A stretch of 64,000 bases of DNA from Symsagittifera roscoffensis (Eukaryota; Xenacoelomorpha; Acoela; Convolutidae): the NCBI RefSeq assembly GCF_963678635.1, contig NC_087066.1:21485996-21549995 (forward strand), given 5' to 3'. The notes beneath the pieces are model-generated. The model was not told where the DNA came from, did no database searches, and saw only the letters and a list, made by a program, of their open reading frames with translations. Made by a program: the position numbers and the translations under genes. Position 1 is the first letter of the stretch, and each line of letters begins with the position of its first letter. Shown here one piece after another: positions 21,036 through 30,395 of this stretch.

Positions 21036-21740
21036 CTTTTAGTTTTTAGAATCAGAAATGAAGTCCTTTAAGTACTGGTCAAATTGTTTCATAAAGTCTA
21101 ATTCAAAGTCTGACATGTCGAAATAATCTTCCACCACTGAAGGTGTAAGGGAGGTAAGTAGCTCTTGTACTTCTTCATCGGAGAATTTCGTTGTTTCGGG
21201 AGTTACCTCCGCCGGATCAACCGAGAACGTAGTGCTAGGTTGACAAACGGATTGCGGAAATAGAATGTTCTGCAGTCTTTTTTATTTTCCGAAATGATGT
21301 CATTGACTGTGTCTTCGCTGAAGGTAATTGGGTTCTCTGCGCTCCCCAATGTTTGCTCACCTACAACAACCACCAATAACTGTTCACTATAAAATTTTGG
21401 TGGTCTAACATTTCGTCTTGGTCTGGTAAAAAAATAGCGGTTACGTTCTGGTGAGTGTCACACTTCTTACACAGGGATGTCTGTCGAAAAATCGTCGTCA
21501 ATTTTGTGAACTATCGTTTTTGCAGGGCTTGTGTCTCCAGATGGTAATTGTTCTGTTGTAGTGCCATAAAAGTCAAATTTTTAAGGTAAGGTGGTTCGAT
21601 CTGTTCTGGAGATCACAGTCAGATACGGTTTTGGATGTGAGCGGGAATGCTGCTCATTGGGCGTTTTGCTAATGGACCCTGAGAATTCCAATCTCAATCT
21701 AAATTTTCCAAACTAGTTTGATGATCCGTTGATAGGAGGT
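21036..21740 (-). pseudogene. C-terminal pol remnant with acidic tail (copy B)
   Basis: Minus-strand open stretches. Near 21440-21400 a basic RPRRNVRPPKFYSEQ resembles the basic end common to Ty3-type pol polyproteins. After one frameshift it is followed by a clearly protein-like acidic segment of about 70 residues (from about 21260 down to the stop near 21037), with FSDEEVQELL, EDYFDMSDFELDFM and KQFDQYLKDF. Since gag copy B lies upstream at 22.99-22.05 kb, most of pol between them has been deleted. Confidence 0.45.
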
Positions 21741-22034
21741 CATTGTTAAGATGTGACATTGAATTGTTATGATCACTAAAGAATTTTTCCCCCTGTACTT
21801 CCTTACAGGGAAAACCTTGCTGCGCCCACATAGATTTTTAATTGAACGATAGTTTTTTTTCCGAAATCGAGATTTATTACTTTTTTTTAGTTACTTTTCA
21901 ACGTTTTAAAAAAGTTTTGGTCCTGTTTAAAACCAAGTAGTCGTCGCAATTACACCGCAGCGTTCCTCGTGTCTATGGTTATTTACAACAGCTCGATTCG
22001 ACTGTAGACAAATTAGGTTTTCACAATTTTGTGA

Positions 22035-22990
22035 CTATTTACAAAATTTACGTTAATTCTTCTGGATTTACAGTTCTTGATGAAATGACCCTTAAAATCA
22101 CAAGATGTACAGATTGCGTCCTTTGCCGGGCATATAGTGAGCTGATCTTATACATTTTCCCGCCACATTTCATACATGAGTTTCCCCTATCTTCAGCGAG
22201 TGTTAGTTCTCGTTTCTTTAAAATCTGTTGGTTATTTTCAGAATTGTTATGTACAAGATAGGAGGTATAAAATCGTTTGACATTCTCCAATTATCTGAGA
22301 TTTCCTTCTCGCTCCTTAAAGCCAACATTAGAGCTTTCTGAGGTGGGAAAATTTCAGTTAGTAGTTTCCTTTGAATGTCGTAGTTCTTCATATTGTAAAT
22401 AAAAAAAGTCACAAATCCATTAGTCTTCTCCGCTATAAATATCGCTTTTAACAGCCATCTCTGCTAGCGCGAACTAAAACTGTTCCCAATTCTCTCTATT
22501 TCTCTGGCGTCTATTTAGTAGCTTGCGGCATTCGGGTTTCAAGTTTGGTTTTCTGATAAAAACTTCGCTTAAGTAACCCTAAAAGTTAGCGAAGCTTATC
22601 CGAAGAAGTTCGACCTTCGGAATCATTTGCTCGAAGATGCATTTACCCATACTGCCGAGTGCCAAATATGCAATAAAGCGAATGTTCATATCCGCTTCTT
22701 CCATGCGCATTCCGTTGAATATCTTGGTTTCTAATTTGATTCTAATGTTTTCGGATTCGTCAAATCTTGTCTTTTTGTCCGATTTGTTTTCTTGATCCTT
22801 TCCGCTTTTGCCGTTGCAGGTTCTTTTTGTGGTTCCTCTTCTAATTGTAGGATTTCTGGTCGTAAAGTATCTAACGGATTTAGTTAGTTTTCTCATTCGA
22901 TGTACTCTTTGGCTATTCAGGCCAGTTAGAACATATCCCCGCAGTCTTTCCATTGGGTAGGGGTGTCGATCGGGCAATTTTGTCAAAATG
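22035..22990 (-). pseudogene. Degraded Ty3-type gag, copy B
   Basis: Closely parallels copy A: GMRMEEADMN and CIFEQMIPKVEL in the N-terminal part (22986-22579), NYDIQRKLLTEIFPPQKALM (about 22390-22310), and a decayed zinc knuckle CMKCGG (about 22180). Frameshifts occur at different places from copy A, so the two decayed separately. The upstream LTR-like sequence (23.0-23.79 kb) is interrupted by the Polinton. Confidence 0.6.
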
Positions 22991-23790
22991 GGGGACTCTC
23001 CTCGAGCCTGATTCGTGATCAGATTTTTGCGTCATGTATAATAAAATTACTATTATTTGCAATAAACTAACAACGATCGCTGATATTAGTCAAGTTCAGA
23101 GGAGACACGTTTAAGTAATTGAATAGATCAAATGAAAAGACAATCAGAACAGACATGACCCGTCAAAGTTGATATCTTATAATCTCCAAAATTTTTTTCA
23201 TGTTCTAATTACGTTTAGCTAGAATATTTTTTGCTAAAACTTCAAAATGGTCTTACAGAAATTTTCCTGAAAAAATAACTACATCAAATCGCTCTGTGAA
23301 CATTTTATTTGCGGAAATCGAGGAAAATTAAAATTATTAAAATAATTTTTTATCTGTTATTACTGTATAGAACCGCATTCAAAGTAATTGTGAAACATTT
23401 TCTGAATTTTGAGAAAAAATTGTTATTATAGAATTTATTTTACAAGAAAGTTTTTTATAAATCAGATTCACACAAAATAATTCCACGTTTTTTTAAATAA
23501 TTTTATTAGTGTTAGCAGAGAATTTTGTGATGAAATTGAAAAAATCCATAGAAGTTTTTGAGATACAATAACTACCCTTGTCAGAAAGGTTAAACTTAAG
23601 TTCAGTTTTTTTAAATGCCTAAACTCAAAGATTTTCTCGGACAACCTTTACTTTTTGTCATGAAAAAAAGATTTTTGCAACGGCTTAGGGCAAAGGATCT
23701 TAGATATCTCTATGAACTTCTCATTACTTCAATTCGAGCAATTAACAATTAAACTGGGTCTGACGATTCCGTTTTTCTACTTCGGCTATT
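22991..23790 (-). repeat. LTR-like region, left part, interrupted by the Polinton (LTR1)
   Basis: Contains the AATTGAATAGATCAAATGAA block (about 23115) and repeat S copy 3 (23345-23745), collinear with 18.95-19.6 kb. It continues at 42,091 on the far side of the Polinton. Confidence 0.6.
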
Positions 23791-23796
23791 AATTTT
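23791..23796. repeat. Target site duplication, left (AATTTT)
   Basis: AATTTT directly abuts the left terminus and is repeated at 42085-42090. Confidence 0.9.
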
Positions 23797-24171
23797 AGTA
23801 GTATAGATATACGACACTGGGATCGGGGGGGGGGTGATCCCTACAGGGATCATTGGGTATAGATTCCTAATGATCCCTATGTAAATATTTATACCTAATG
23901 ATCCCTATGTAAAATATTTATACCTAATGATCCCCATGTAAAATATTTATACCTAATGATCCCAATGTATAATTTTTATCCCTAATGATCCCTATGTAAA
24001 ATATTTATCCCTAATGATCCCTATGTAAATATTTATACCTAATGATCCCTGTGTAAAATATTTATACCTAATGATCCCTATGTAAAATATTTATACCTAA
24101 TGATCCCAATGTATAATATTTATACCTAATGATCCCAATGTATAATTTTTATACTTAATGATCCCTATGTA
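23797..24171. repeat. Polinton left terminal inverted repeat with 11 tandem units
   Basis: Begins AGTAGTATAGATATACGAC, then CACTGGGATC, a run of 10 G, and the perfect palindrome TGATCCCTACAGGGATCA (about 23834-23851), able to fold back on itself. From 23868 there are 11 tandem 28-29-bp units, each starting TAATGATCCC and mostly ending TTTATACC or TTTATCCC. Units 1-5 match the right end base for base; unit 6 onward differs. Confidence 0.92.
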
Positions 24172-25078
24172 AAACTTCGGTAAATTATTGAGTATTCCCA
24201 CTGAACGTTGTGGAACCGGGAATGGAATTAAGTTTTGGTCGGTGCATATTTTCCCTTCTAAAGTTTGGGGGTATTGGCTTGTTTACATGTAAAAGGACGT
24301 TATATATCTATTATATGTAATAGGAAAGCACCAGATTTTGGCAGCGTAGCTTAACTGTTGGCTGCGGTGAACGATTTCCTTCAAAAATGCATGTTTTATT
24401 GCTGAATCTCAAAGAAAGGAAAATTCGTCAATTGCGGCGGCCGCCACCTCTATTTAGGTAAAAGCTAATGATCAATTTGACCGAAATAAGAATGAAAAGT
24501 TTCTTTAAGCCAAATGAAAGTAAAAAACAAAGAAAAATTTTGCAACACTGAAAACTCTAAAATAATGAAATTGGCTTGAAAATTTCGACATTTCCATTTT
24601 CCGTGTCTACAGAAGACTGAAAAATAAACGTCTGAAATCTATGACAAAAGCTTTGATTTTATAGAAAGGTTGAAAGAGCTAATAAGTTGTAGTGGGTTAA
24701 GATCTTGAAAAACGAGAACACTGATGAAAGCCAAAAGTGCCCAGAATTATTATCAAAACTTGTACCTAACTTGTTACTATAAAATTGAAGTGGATCAAAA
24801 TTTCTTGGGGTCCGAGTAGAGGAAAACGCATGGCGCTCGACTCTCAGCCGAAAGGCGGCGTTTCGAAACCCGTCCGGAAATTGTACTGAAAGGAGGCAAC
24901 AGCAGCTGGTATGGTGATATCCCCCCATAGATCGATTTTGTACTTTTTTCTCACTTTGAATTAACTTCTCGAATTACTGCTATTCAGTTAACAATTGGGT
25001 AAAATTTCAATTACTAAAAGAATGTATTGTTCAAAATGAAATTGTAAAGTGTATAAAACAGCTATATTAAATGGTTAG
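24172..25078. other. Polinton left non-coding region
   Basis: No credible gene between the left repeat and the protease stop. It contains the tRNA-like SINE copy at about 24815-24910 and TATAT-rich sequence near 24300. AT-rich sequence just below the protease stop may hold the 3' end of the leftward transcripts. Confidence 0.5.
24815..24910 (+). repeat. tRNA-derived SINE-like copy inside the Polinton
   Basis: TGGCGCTCGACTCTCAGCCG followed by a box-B-like GTTTCGAAACCCG and GAGGCAACAG. The same order (CTCTCAATCGAAAGG, GTTCGAGGTCC, GAGGCAACC) appears at 43.1 kb, so both belong to one family. Box A is degenerate. Confidence 0.5.
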
Positions 25079-25525
25079 TTAATGGGTAAGCATGTGAGTT
25101 AGGAAACGTTTCAAAACATGATCAGTTATATAAACAAAATCAGAAGCATCACCATTAAAGTTTTTATCAAAAATCAAATGTGCAATATAAATACAAAAAG
25201 AACCACACATGGTAGAGTTTGAGTCTTGCATGGGAAAGTTTGTCATCAATTCAGTCACTTGATGAAAATTCTCGTTCAATCGTTTATACAGATTGGTGTA
25301 CTGCCAGAGAGGAAGACCGAGAGGATCAGCGAAGTATAAAACATTTCTTCTGTTGCATATCACAATCCAATGTGTCCCCGGAGAATCTGATTTTGAAGTG
25401 TTCACAATCATAAAGATGTTGTTTGGGATGTGAGGTGGAAAATTGTCGGCTGCAAATACTCCAAAAAACTTATATTTCAGATGTTTACAATTCTGAATGA
25501 GGTCCTGCAACTGGATTTCATCCAT
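25079..25525 (-). CDS. PRO: Adenain-like cysteine protease of the Polinton
   Basis: A 148-residue homologue of adenovirus protease and Ulp1-type cysteine proteases, expected to process virion proteins during particle maturation. Landmarks: FGVFAADNFP near residue 22; GTHWIVICN with the catalytic His (about residue 52); DPLG with the acidic partner shortly after; and MQDSNSTMCGSFCIYIAH with the oxyanion Gln and the catalytic Cys near residue 107-115. The ATG at 25525 lies 2 bp after the stop of the upstream gene (25528). A longer frame to 25609 starts at a non-ATG codon within that gene. This is the last gene of the leftward cluster. All catalytic residues appear present. Confidence 0.88.
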   Translation of the reverse strand: MDEIQLQDLIQNCKHLKYKFFGVFAADNFPPHIPNNIFMIVNTSKSDSPGTHWIVICNRRNVLYFADPLGLPLWQYTNLYKRLNENFHQVTELMTNFPMQDSNSTMCGSFCIYIAHLIFDKNFNGDASDFVYITDHVLKRFLTHMLTH

Positions 25526-25527
25526 TT

Positions 25528-27327
25528 TCAGACTGTCGAAATGGGAAGGACGTTCTTTGTAACTTTGCGGTCGGAGGTAATAAATACATTGGATGAGCGT
25601 ATACCCCAAACAAAAATTTCCAGGTTTGCTGTCAAAGCGTTTGAGAATTGAAGATCGAGTGAAACTGAGCAGTTAGTAAGTTCTGGATGCAAGAAGTCAT
25701 GAGCTGCCTGCTGTGTGCTAGTGAGATCAAAACACATAATAAAGTGCTGTTGGTAGTTATCCAGAGTGATTCCCAGCCCGCAGTGCAACAAACCCAGCGC
25801 TGATAGTGTGTTGAAGAAGAGACGCTTATGATCTTGTGTACTGATTGGTGTACTTGCTATTGGTAAACCATTTCGTCTCAAAGTAACTTGCTCCAGTCCA
25901 AATTTTTGATAATGAAAAGGATTCGTTCGGTTTGTTCCTAGAAATGCATTATTTGTGTTCAATGCTATGATAATTTGTCTCACCGGTTCACGAGCAAAAA
26001 TATCTTCCTGTTGCCAGCTGCGCTGACCAGCTGTTGCAAGAAATGTTTTTGTAATTTCTTCTTGATATGGGTAGTTCGCAGGAGTTTTGAGCAAAGTTGA
26101 TTCAATGGCAGAGAGCACATGGTCGGTCACAGTCATTTTTCTAACATACAGGTTCGCTTCGAGTATTTGCAGCTTGTAATGCTTGGCAGCATCTTCCGAT
26201 ATAATGAGAAAGTCTTCATGAGAACGTCTGTAGGAAAGTCTGAGGGTAACACCGCTCAACAAATGCTTGTCACATGTGAAAAAATCAACTCCAGCGGGTC
26301 CATAGAACCAAATTTCATTCGATTCACGGACCAGTTCTCGTTGAGGTGTGCAATCAGCTGCATCTATTGCAGCGGGATTGTTTTCAAAACGATATCCCTG
26401 ACACTTAAGCCACGAGTCCTTGGCTCCTTTGCTGTTAGAAAATTCTGTTCCAATAAAGCTTTTATGCGCAAAATTACTATTGGCATTTGAGATTTTGAGT
26501 CCATTAGCAGAGAGGGTACAGTCAGAGAAAAGGGAATACAGGGAGTTGTTTACGAGGAACGGTGAATCAGACACAGTAGGATCATAGTCTAAATTAGTGA
26601 AGTTTTTTCGATGATTAGGTTCAATGCTGCAGGCACTACCGTTTTTGATGCGTCTATTTGAATCAATGACGCGTAACAATGGGGCCTTTGCATCACCAAC
26701 AGTTTGGTATTGAATAATGTCAATATAGACAAAAATTAGACTTGTCCCACTTGATAAGTCATATGGGAAATGAGATTCGTACAGTTCGTTTCCCTCATAA
26801 GATGCATCGAAGGAGGGTATCATTTTGTATCCAATGTGATATTCACCGTTCTCATCAAGCTTTGCATTGTAGCCTAACAGACTGGGTATTTGGGGACTTG
26901 GGAATGAGATTCCTTCATTTGCGTTCATCCAAATGCTCATGCTATTCGTGATTTCTTGAGGACTCGCATCAAAATGAATTTTGTCTTTGAGTTTTGTTTT
27001 TATCTCATTAATCAATTGTTCTATAAAAGTGTACTCTCCTGATTTGATAAAAACTTTTTCGCCATAGTAGGGTCTGGAAATTGTATTCGGATTGCCAGCG
27101 TTGGATTTACTGGCTACTACTTCGGATGCTCTGAAGTACGTAAATTCCTCATCAGTAACATTGTTTAATTTTGTGGGGAAAATTATTTCTGAGAGAGCAA
27201 CTCTCCAATCTCCGTCTAAAGCTATTTCTTCTTTACAAAAATTTCTAAAACTGGCCAAAGTGTTGTCTGGGAAATAATCCATTGATGCTGTTGAAATCAA
27301 ATGTACAGTAAACTCATCACTGCCCAT
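25528..27327 (-). CDS. Large virion (capsid) protein candidate, 599 aa
   Basis: A 599-residue protein next to the protease. Its opening (FTVHLISTASMDYFPDNTL, then LDGDWRVALSEI) resembles a family I know from Polinton-like elements of many invertebrates, generally taken as a structural protein. It is rich in predicted beta-strand, with no transmembrane segment or enzyme motif, as expected for a jelly-roll capsid protein. I cannot decide between major capsid and penton-type protein. The ATG at 27327 overlaps the integrase stop by 11 nt; upstream codons to 27354 start from TTG. It has no internal stop. No second large structural frame exists in the element. Confidence 0.65.
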   Translation of the reverse strand: MGSDEFTVHLISTASMDYFPDNTLASFRNFCKEEIALDGDWRVALSEIIFPTKLNNVTDEEFTYFRASEVVASKSNAGNPNTISRPYYGEKVFIKSGEYTFIEQLINEIKTKLKDKIHFDASPQEITNSMSIWMNANEGISFPSPQIPSLLGYNAKLDENGEYHIGYKMIPSFDASYEGNELYESHFPYDLSSGTSLIFVYIDIIQYQTVGDAKAPLLRVIDSNRRIKNGSACSIEPNHRKNFTNLDYDPTVSDSPFLVNNSLYSLFSDCTLSANGLKISNANSNFAHKSFIGTEFSNSKGAKDSWLKCQGYRFENNPAAIDAADCTPQRELVRESNEIWFYGPAGVDFFTCDKHLLSGVTLRLSYRRSHEDFLIISEDAAKHYKLQILEANLYVRKMTVTDHVLSAIESTLLKTPANYPYQEEITKTFLATAGQRSWQQEDIFAREPVRQIIIALNTNNAFLGTNRTNPFHYQKFGLEQVTLRRNGLPIASTPISTQDHKRLFFNTLSALGLLHCGLGITLDNYQQHFIMCFDLTSTQQAAHDFLHPELTNCSVSLDLQFSNALTANLEIFVWGIRSSNVFITSDRKVTKNVLPISTV

Positions 27328-28312
27328 TTTCGTTATAATCAGCTTTGTTTCCAATTAAACTAAGTTCTTTTTCATAAAATTTTCCGCTGATTTCTTCCTT
27401 TTCCGCATCAATGAGACTGTATGTTGGAGGGTTTACAGTAGGAATGGCAACTATTTCAAAAACTTCGTCTGTAAAAATCTGCTTGTAACCTTTTCTAAAA
27501 GGCAAGTCAGTCTTCGCTATTCGCACATAATCACCAACATAAAACTTTGGTTTCTGTACCAACTTCGATGAACTGTTTGCAATTAATGAAACTAAAGCAG
27601 GTACATGTTTTCTTGTGACCTTGTTTGGAGCCAATTTTGTAACTCTATTAACGCGTGAGTTAATCGTTTGAACAAAACTTTGTAATTTTTCAATATAACT
27701 GTAAGTCCATTCAAACTCCAAATATTTGTAGATAATATTTTTCAGCGATCGAATGTTTCTTTCGGCAAACGCTGATTTTTTTTCACTGTGAGTATTGTAT
27801 TTGATGATTTCTCGTTTAGTACATAACTTTTCGAACTCTCCTTTAAACTCGGTGCCTTTGTCAACCCAAACTTTTTTTGGTTGTTTTGTTTTGATCATTT
27901 TTTTGAAAGCTTCGGTTGTTTCTTTAGCATATTTGGTCTTCAGGGGTTCCACTCGTAAGTAGCGAGAGAGACAATCGACAGCAACTAATAAATATCGTAC
28001 CCCTCGGTTATATTTAGCCAATTTATCAACATAAGCCAAGTCAAGAGACCAAATTTCGTTGATATCGTTAACAATCACTTTTAGCCGAGGATATGTTTTA
28101 CGAAACAATCCATACTTTGTATGTGATGATTGAGATCTCAGAAATTTTCTAACTTTTTCTGGTGAGAGTTGACTAGCATTTATTAAATTTTTAACGCTAC
28201 CAAATGCAGCTGGACCTTTCGTGTAGAGTAATTTGAGTTTCTTTTCTTCACTGATAGTAGGATTTCCATTCTTTTGTTGACGTTGTCGCAAACGATTCTT
28301 TACTGCTTTCAT
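27317..28312 (-). CDS. INT: Polinton integrase (retroviral rve family, DDE)
   Basis: Catalyses insertion of the linear element. Core residues: first Asp in WSLDLAYVDKL, followed by RYLLVAVDCLSRYLRVEPL; second Asp in KKVWVDKGTEFKG; Glu in KKSAFAERNIRSLKN, the D,D-35,E arrangement. The C-terminal FYVGDYVRIAKTDLPFRKGY through GKFYEKEL is the SH3/chromo-like DNA-binding tail usual in Polinton integrases. The open frame extends to an ATG at 28540, but its first 70-odd residues are a shadow of the acidic tail encoded in another frame (28248-29152). I therefore prefer one of three clustered ATGs near 28312, giving about 331 residues. Its stop overlaps the next gene by 11 nt. Confidence 0.88.
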   Translation of the reverse strand: MKAVKNRLRQRQQKNGNPTISEEKKLKLLYTKGPAAFGSVKNLINASQLSPEKVRKFLRSQSSHTKYGLFRKTYPRLKVIVNDINEIWSLDLAYVDKLAKYNRGVRYLLVAVDCLSRYLRVEPLKTKYAKETTEAFKKMIKTKQPKKVWVDKGTEFKGEFEKLCTKREIIKYNTHSEKKSAFAERNIRSLKNIIYKYLEFEWTYSYIEKLQSFVQTINSRVNRVTKLAPNKVTRKHVPALVSLIANSSSKLVQKPKFYVGDYVRIAKTDLPFRKGYKQIFTDEVFEIVAIPTVNPPTYSLIDAEKEEISGKFYEKELSLIGNKADYNENGQ

Positions 28313-29152
28313 AGTTTTTATCATCGTCGTCATCGTCGTCGTTGGGGAAAAATTCTTTTTTCTTGGTTTTTCTTTTGTCAGATTGCTTGGTTCTGGGTTT
28401 GAGAGTTGTCGATCGAGTCTTCGAAGAGGAGGGTTTTGATATCTTCGAGTCCTCAGTTGTCGGGTTGTCGGAGACGAAGGAGGAAGAAGTTGAGGGCTTA
28501 GCTGCTTCGCTCTTAAGCGAGCGGAGAATCTGTTTGGCATAAGTGTTAGACACTAAGCTAGGATCAAGATTCAGTTCTTTCAAAATTTGAGGATAAAAAA
28601 CACCTTCAAAAAGGATTCAATTTTAACGAGTGTTGGTTTTCCTTGAATTAGAACATATCCGTCAACGTCTAATGTCAAGGATTCAACTTTGAACAACTGC
28701 TTCAGCACTATGCTTGCCCTTTCCAATTTATTAGCTTCCAATAGCTCTTGAATGGATTCCATAATCTTTCGAAACACTTCAGCGGTTTTTCCATAACTTT
28801 TTTCATCCTTTTTTTCTAATCTCTTTGAACTTGTCTGCTGCTGAGAATTGTATGATTCAATATTTTCTTCTGCTTCATCATCACCATCACCACTGAAATT
28901 AGTAAGCGCAGATAAATTTCTTTTTCGAAGATTTGGTACTACATTACTAGGGGTTAAGGGAATAGGAGATGTTGGGTTTAATGGTGGTGGAGAGTCACGG
29001 CTGATATTTCGTTCTCGAAATCGTTGTATGTAATTGAGTTGAGATGATTTGTCGTTAATTAATGGATTATGAAGGATTTGAGATTGTGGTGCAGTTTTTT
29101 CATCTGGAGCATATGTTTTTCGAGGAATGAGGATGAATTCTTCAGCATACAT
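28248..29152 (-). CDS. Acidic-tailed Polinton protein, frameshifted at a T run
   Basis: The first frame (29152-28580, 190 residues) starts MYAEEFILIPRK, has an acidic stretch (GDGDDEAEENIE) and a helical C-terminal segment (VFRKIMESIQELLEANKL). It stops just after a run of six T on the coding strand (28600-28595). Immediately beyond, another frame continues to 28248 with LDPSLVSNTYAKQILRSLKS, a Ser/Thr/Lys-rich linker and a poly-Asp run (DDDDDDD). That second frame lacks an ATG at its start, so I read the two as one gene split by a single-base indel or by frameshifting. Similar proteins precede integrase in other invertebrate Polintons to my knowledge; function unknown. Its 3' end overlaps the integrase start. 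Confidence 0.6.
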
Positions 29153-29162
29153 GCTTAAGGTT

Positions 29163-29420
29163 CTAGTTTTTCAGGTAAATGTAACACGATTCTCCGATTG
29201 ATTTAACCAGTGAAATATTGTTTGCCAGAACTTTTCGTTTTTCTCGGATACTAAACTTAGGGTCAACAATTTTTCTAAATGGTATTTTCTTACTCTCGAT
29301 GAAACTCTTGTTAGCTGGAACATGTCCCAGAAAAACATTTACAAAACAATCGCAAAGAAATCTAATAAAATTTGAATCAGCTCCTGTCAAAATTGATCTA
29401 CAATGGCGACTATTGAGCAT
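29163..29420 (-). CDS. Small basic Polinton protein, 85 aa
   Basis: ATG at 29420 overlaps the ATPase stop by 11 nt. The product starts MLNSRHCRSILTGAD, has a Cys-containing helix (FIRFLCDCFVNVFLG) and a Lys/Arg-rich C-terminal half (FSIREKRKVLANN). A small protein with a Cys-rich helix and basic tail next to the packaging ATPase recurs in related elements as far as I recall. A nucleic-acid-binding core protein is a plausible inference. No membrane segment. Confidence 0.6.
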   Translation of the reverse strand: MLNSRHCRSILTGADSNFIRFLCDCFVNVFLGHVPANKSFIESKKIPFRKIVDPKFSIREKRKVLANNISLVKSIGESCYIYLKN

Positions 29421-30102
29421 TTGCTTCAATATACATAATTCTTTCTCTTTCATTTTCAAGAGATGTGATAACTGCTTTTGAGGATGGTAAATAGAAAATG
29501 GTTGGTGATGGTGGAACTATGTTTGACGAATAACGAAGACATTCTGAAGTTTTGGGATCCAAGTCTATCAACAGATGACCGAAATCTTCTTTCGTTGCCA
29601 ACTGATACGCATGACGGAGGAATTTTGCATTATTCAACTGTCTGCCTAAATAATCAATTTGTTGAATGTCTCGAGGTGATTTGAACAAAATTAAATGAGT
29701 TGTATTCAAATCTATTGTACGTGATTGCTTACTTTGCTGAAATAAATTGTGCTTGACATAAATAACATGAACATTTTTATGTCGGCCTGCTGTAGCTAAT
29801 TTAACAAAATCTTTTTCATTAAAAATTTCTTCACAGGTATCATCAAAGACAATCATACAATCCCGTAAGTTATTAACAATTTCAAAGCTGGATAATTTTA
29901 TAAATTCAATATCAAATTTGTTGTGAGAAACAAAGGAACGGTATTTTGGTTGATCGTGAAGATAAAAATAAAATATCTTGTTATACGATGGATAGAATGT
30001 ACCTTTGAGAAGCATTTGAAAAATTAAATCAGTTTTGCCAGATCCTGAGGGACCTGAAACGGACATAAACAGACGATCTTTTGTTGAAATGATCTTATTC
30101 AT
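29410..30102 (-). CDS. ATP: FtsK/HerA-type genome-packaging ATPase
   Basis: A 230-residue ATPase expected to pump the linear genome into the capsid. Walker A is GPSGSGKT near residue 16, Walker B is CMIVFDD (about residue 80), followed by TAGRHKNVHVIYVKHNLFQ, the strand-helix region of A32-like packaging ATPases. The C-terminus is LPSSKAVITSLENERERIMY. The ATG at 30102 sits 2 bp after the membrane-protein stop; a longer frame to 30162 would overlap that gene deeply and opens inside it. Complete length and intact motifs suggest function. Confidence 0.9.
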   Translation of the reverse strand: MNKIISTKDRLFMSVSGPSGSGKTDLIFQMLLKGTFYPSYNKIFYFYLHDQPKYRSFVSHNKFDIEFIKLSSFEIVNNLRDCMIVFDDTCEEIFNEKDFVKLATAGRHKNVHVIYVKHNLFQQSKQSRTIDLNTTHLILFKSPRDIQQIDYLGRQLNNAKFLRHAYQLATKEDFGHLLIDLDPKTSECLRYSSNIVPPSPTIFYLPSSKAVITSLENERERIMYIEANAQ

Positions 30103-30104
30103 TA

Positions 30105-30395
30105 TTATAATTTGGGATTGGGTAACATGTAACCAACTGTACTGGATAGTATTGAAAGCCAAATGGCAGTCTCATCACAACTAAGGTTGTAAAAAGACAA
30201 TTTTGAAATAGATAAAGAGAGCAAAATGAAAATGAAACAGACTTGCGTGAAAAAGACAACTTCTGCAGACGGAAGAGAAACAGAATTACAAAATTTCCAA
30301 GATCTGTTTTCGTGAGATAAAGACTTTTCGGCAACACCAATGTCAACAAAGTCGCAATCATTGTTCTCGACAGTGGTGGTTTCTTCAATTTCCAT
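30105..30395 (-). CDS. Two-segment membrane protein of the Polinton, 96 aa
   Basis: An acidic N-terminus (EIEETTTVENNDCDFVDIG) is followed by two hydrophobic stretches: VVFFTQVCFIFILLSLSI, and IWLSILSSTVGYMLPNP near the C-terminus. The closing YMLPNP motif recurs, in my experience, in small membrane proteins of related elements. The ATG at 30395 overlaps the preceding stop by 11 nt, and its own stop lies 2 bp before the ATPase start. A role at the particle or host membrane is inference only. Confidence 0.65.
   Translation of the reverse strand: MEIEETTTVENNDCDFVDIGVAEKSLSHENRSWKFCNSVSLPSAEVVFFTQVCFIFILLSLSISKLSFYNLSCDETAIWLSILSSTVGYMLPNPKL

Noticed and set aside
23868-24171. CRISPR-like array of 28-29-bp repeats
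   Set aside because: Units are directly adjacent without unique spacers, lie at both ends of a transposon in inverse orientation, and the DNA is eukaryotic.
28313-28540. Integrase N-terminal extension of about 76 residues
   Set aside because: It is an out-of-frame reading of Ser/Thr/Lys and poly-Asp codons of the overlapping gene, with low-complexity content and no counterpart in integrases.
28590-28605. Canonical -1 frameshift slippery heptamer
   Set aside because: The T6A run is in the wrong phase relative to the zero-frame codons for an X-XXY-YYZ site, so programmed frameshifting is not favoured over an indel.
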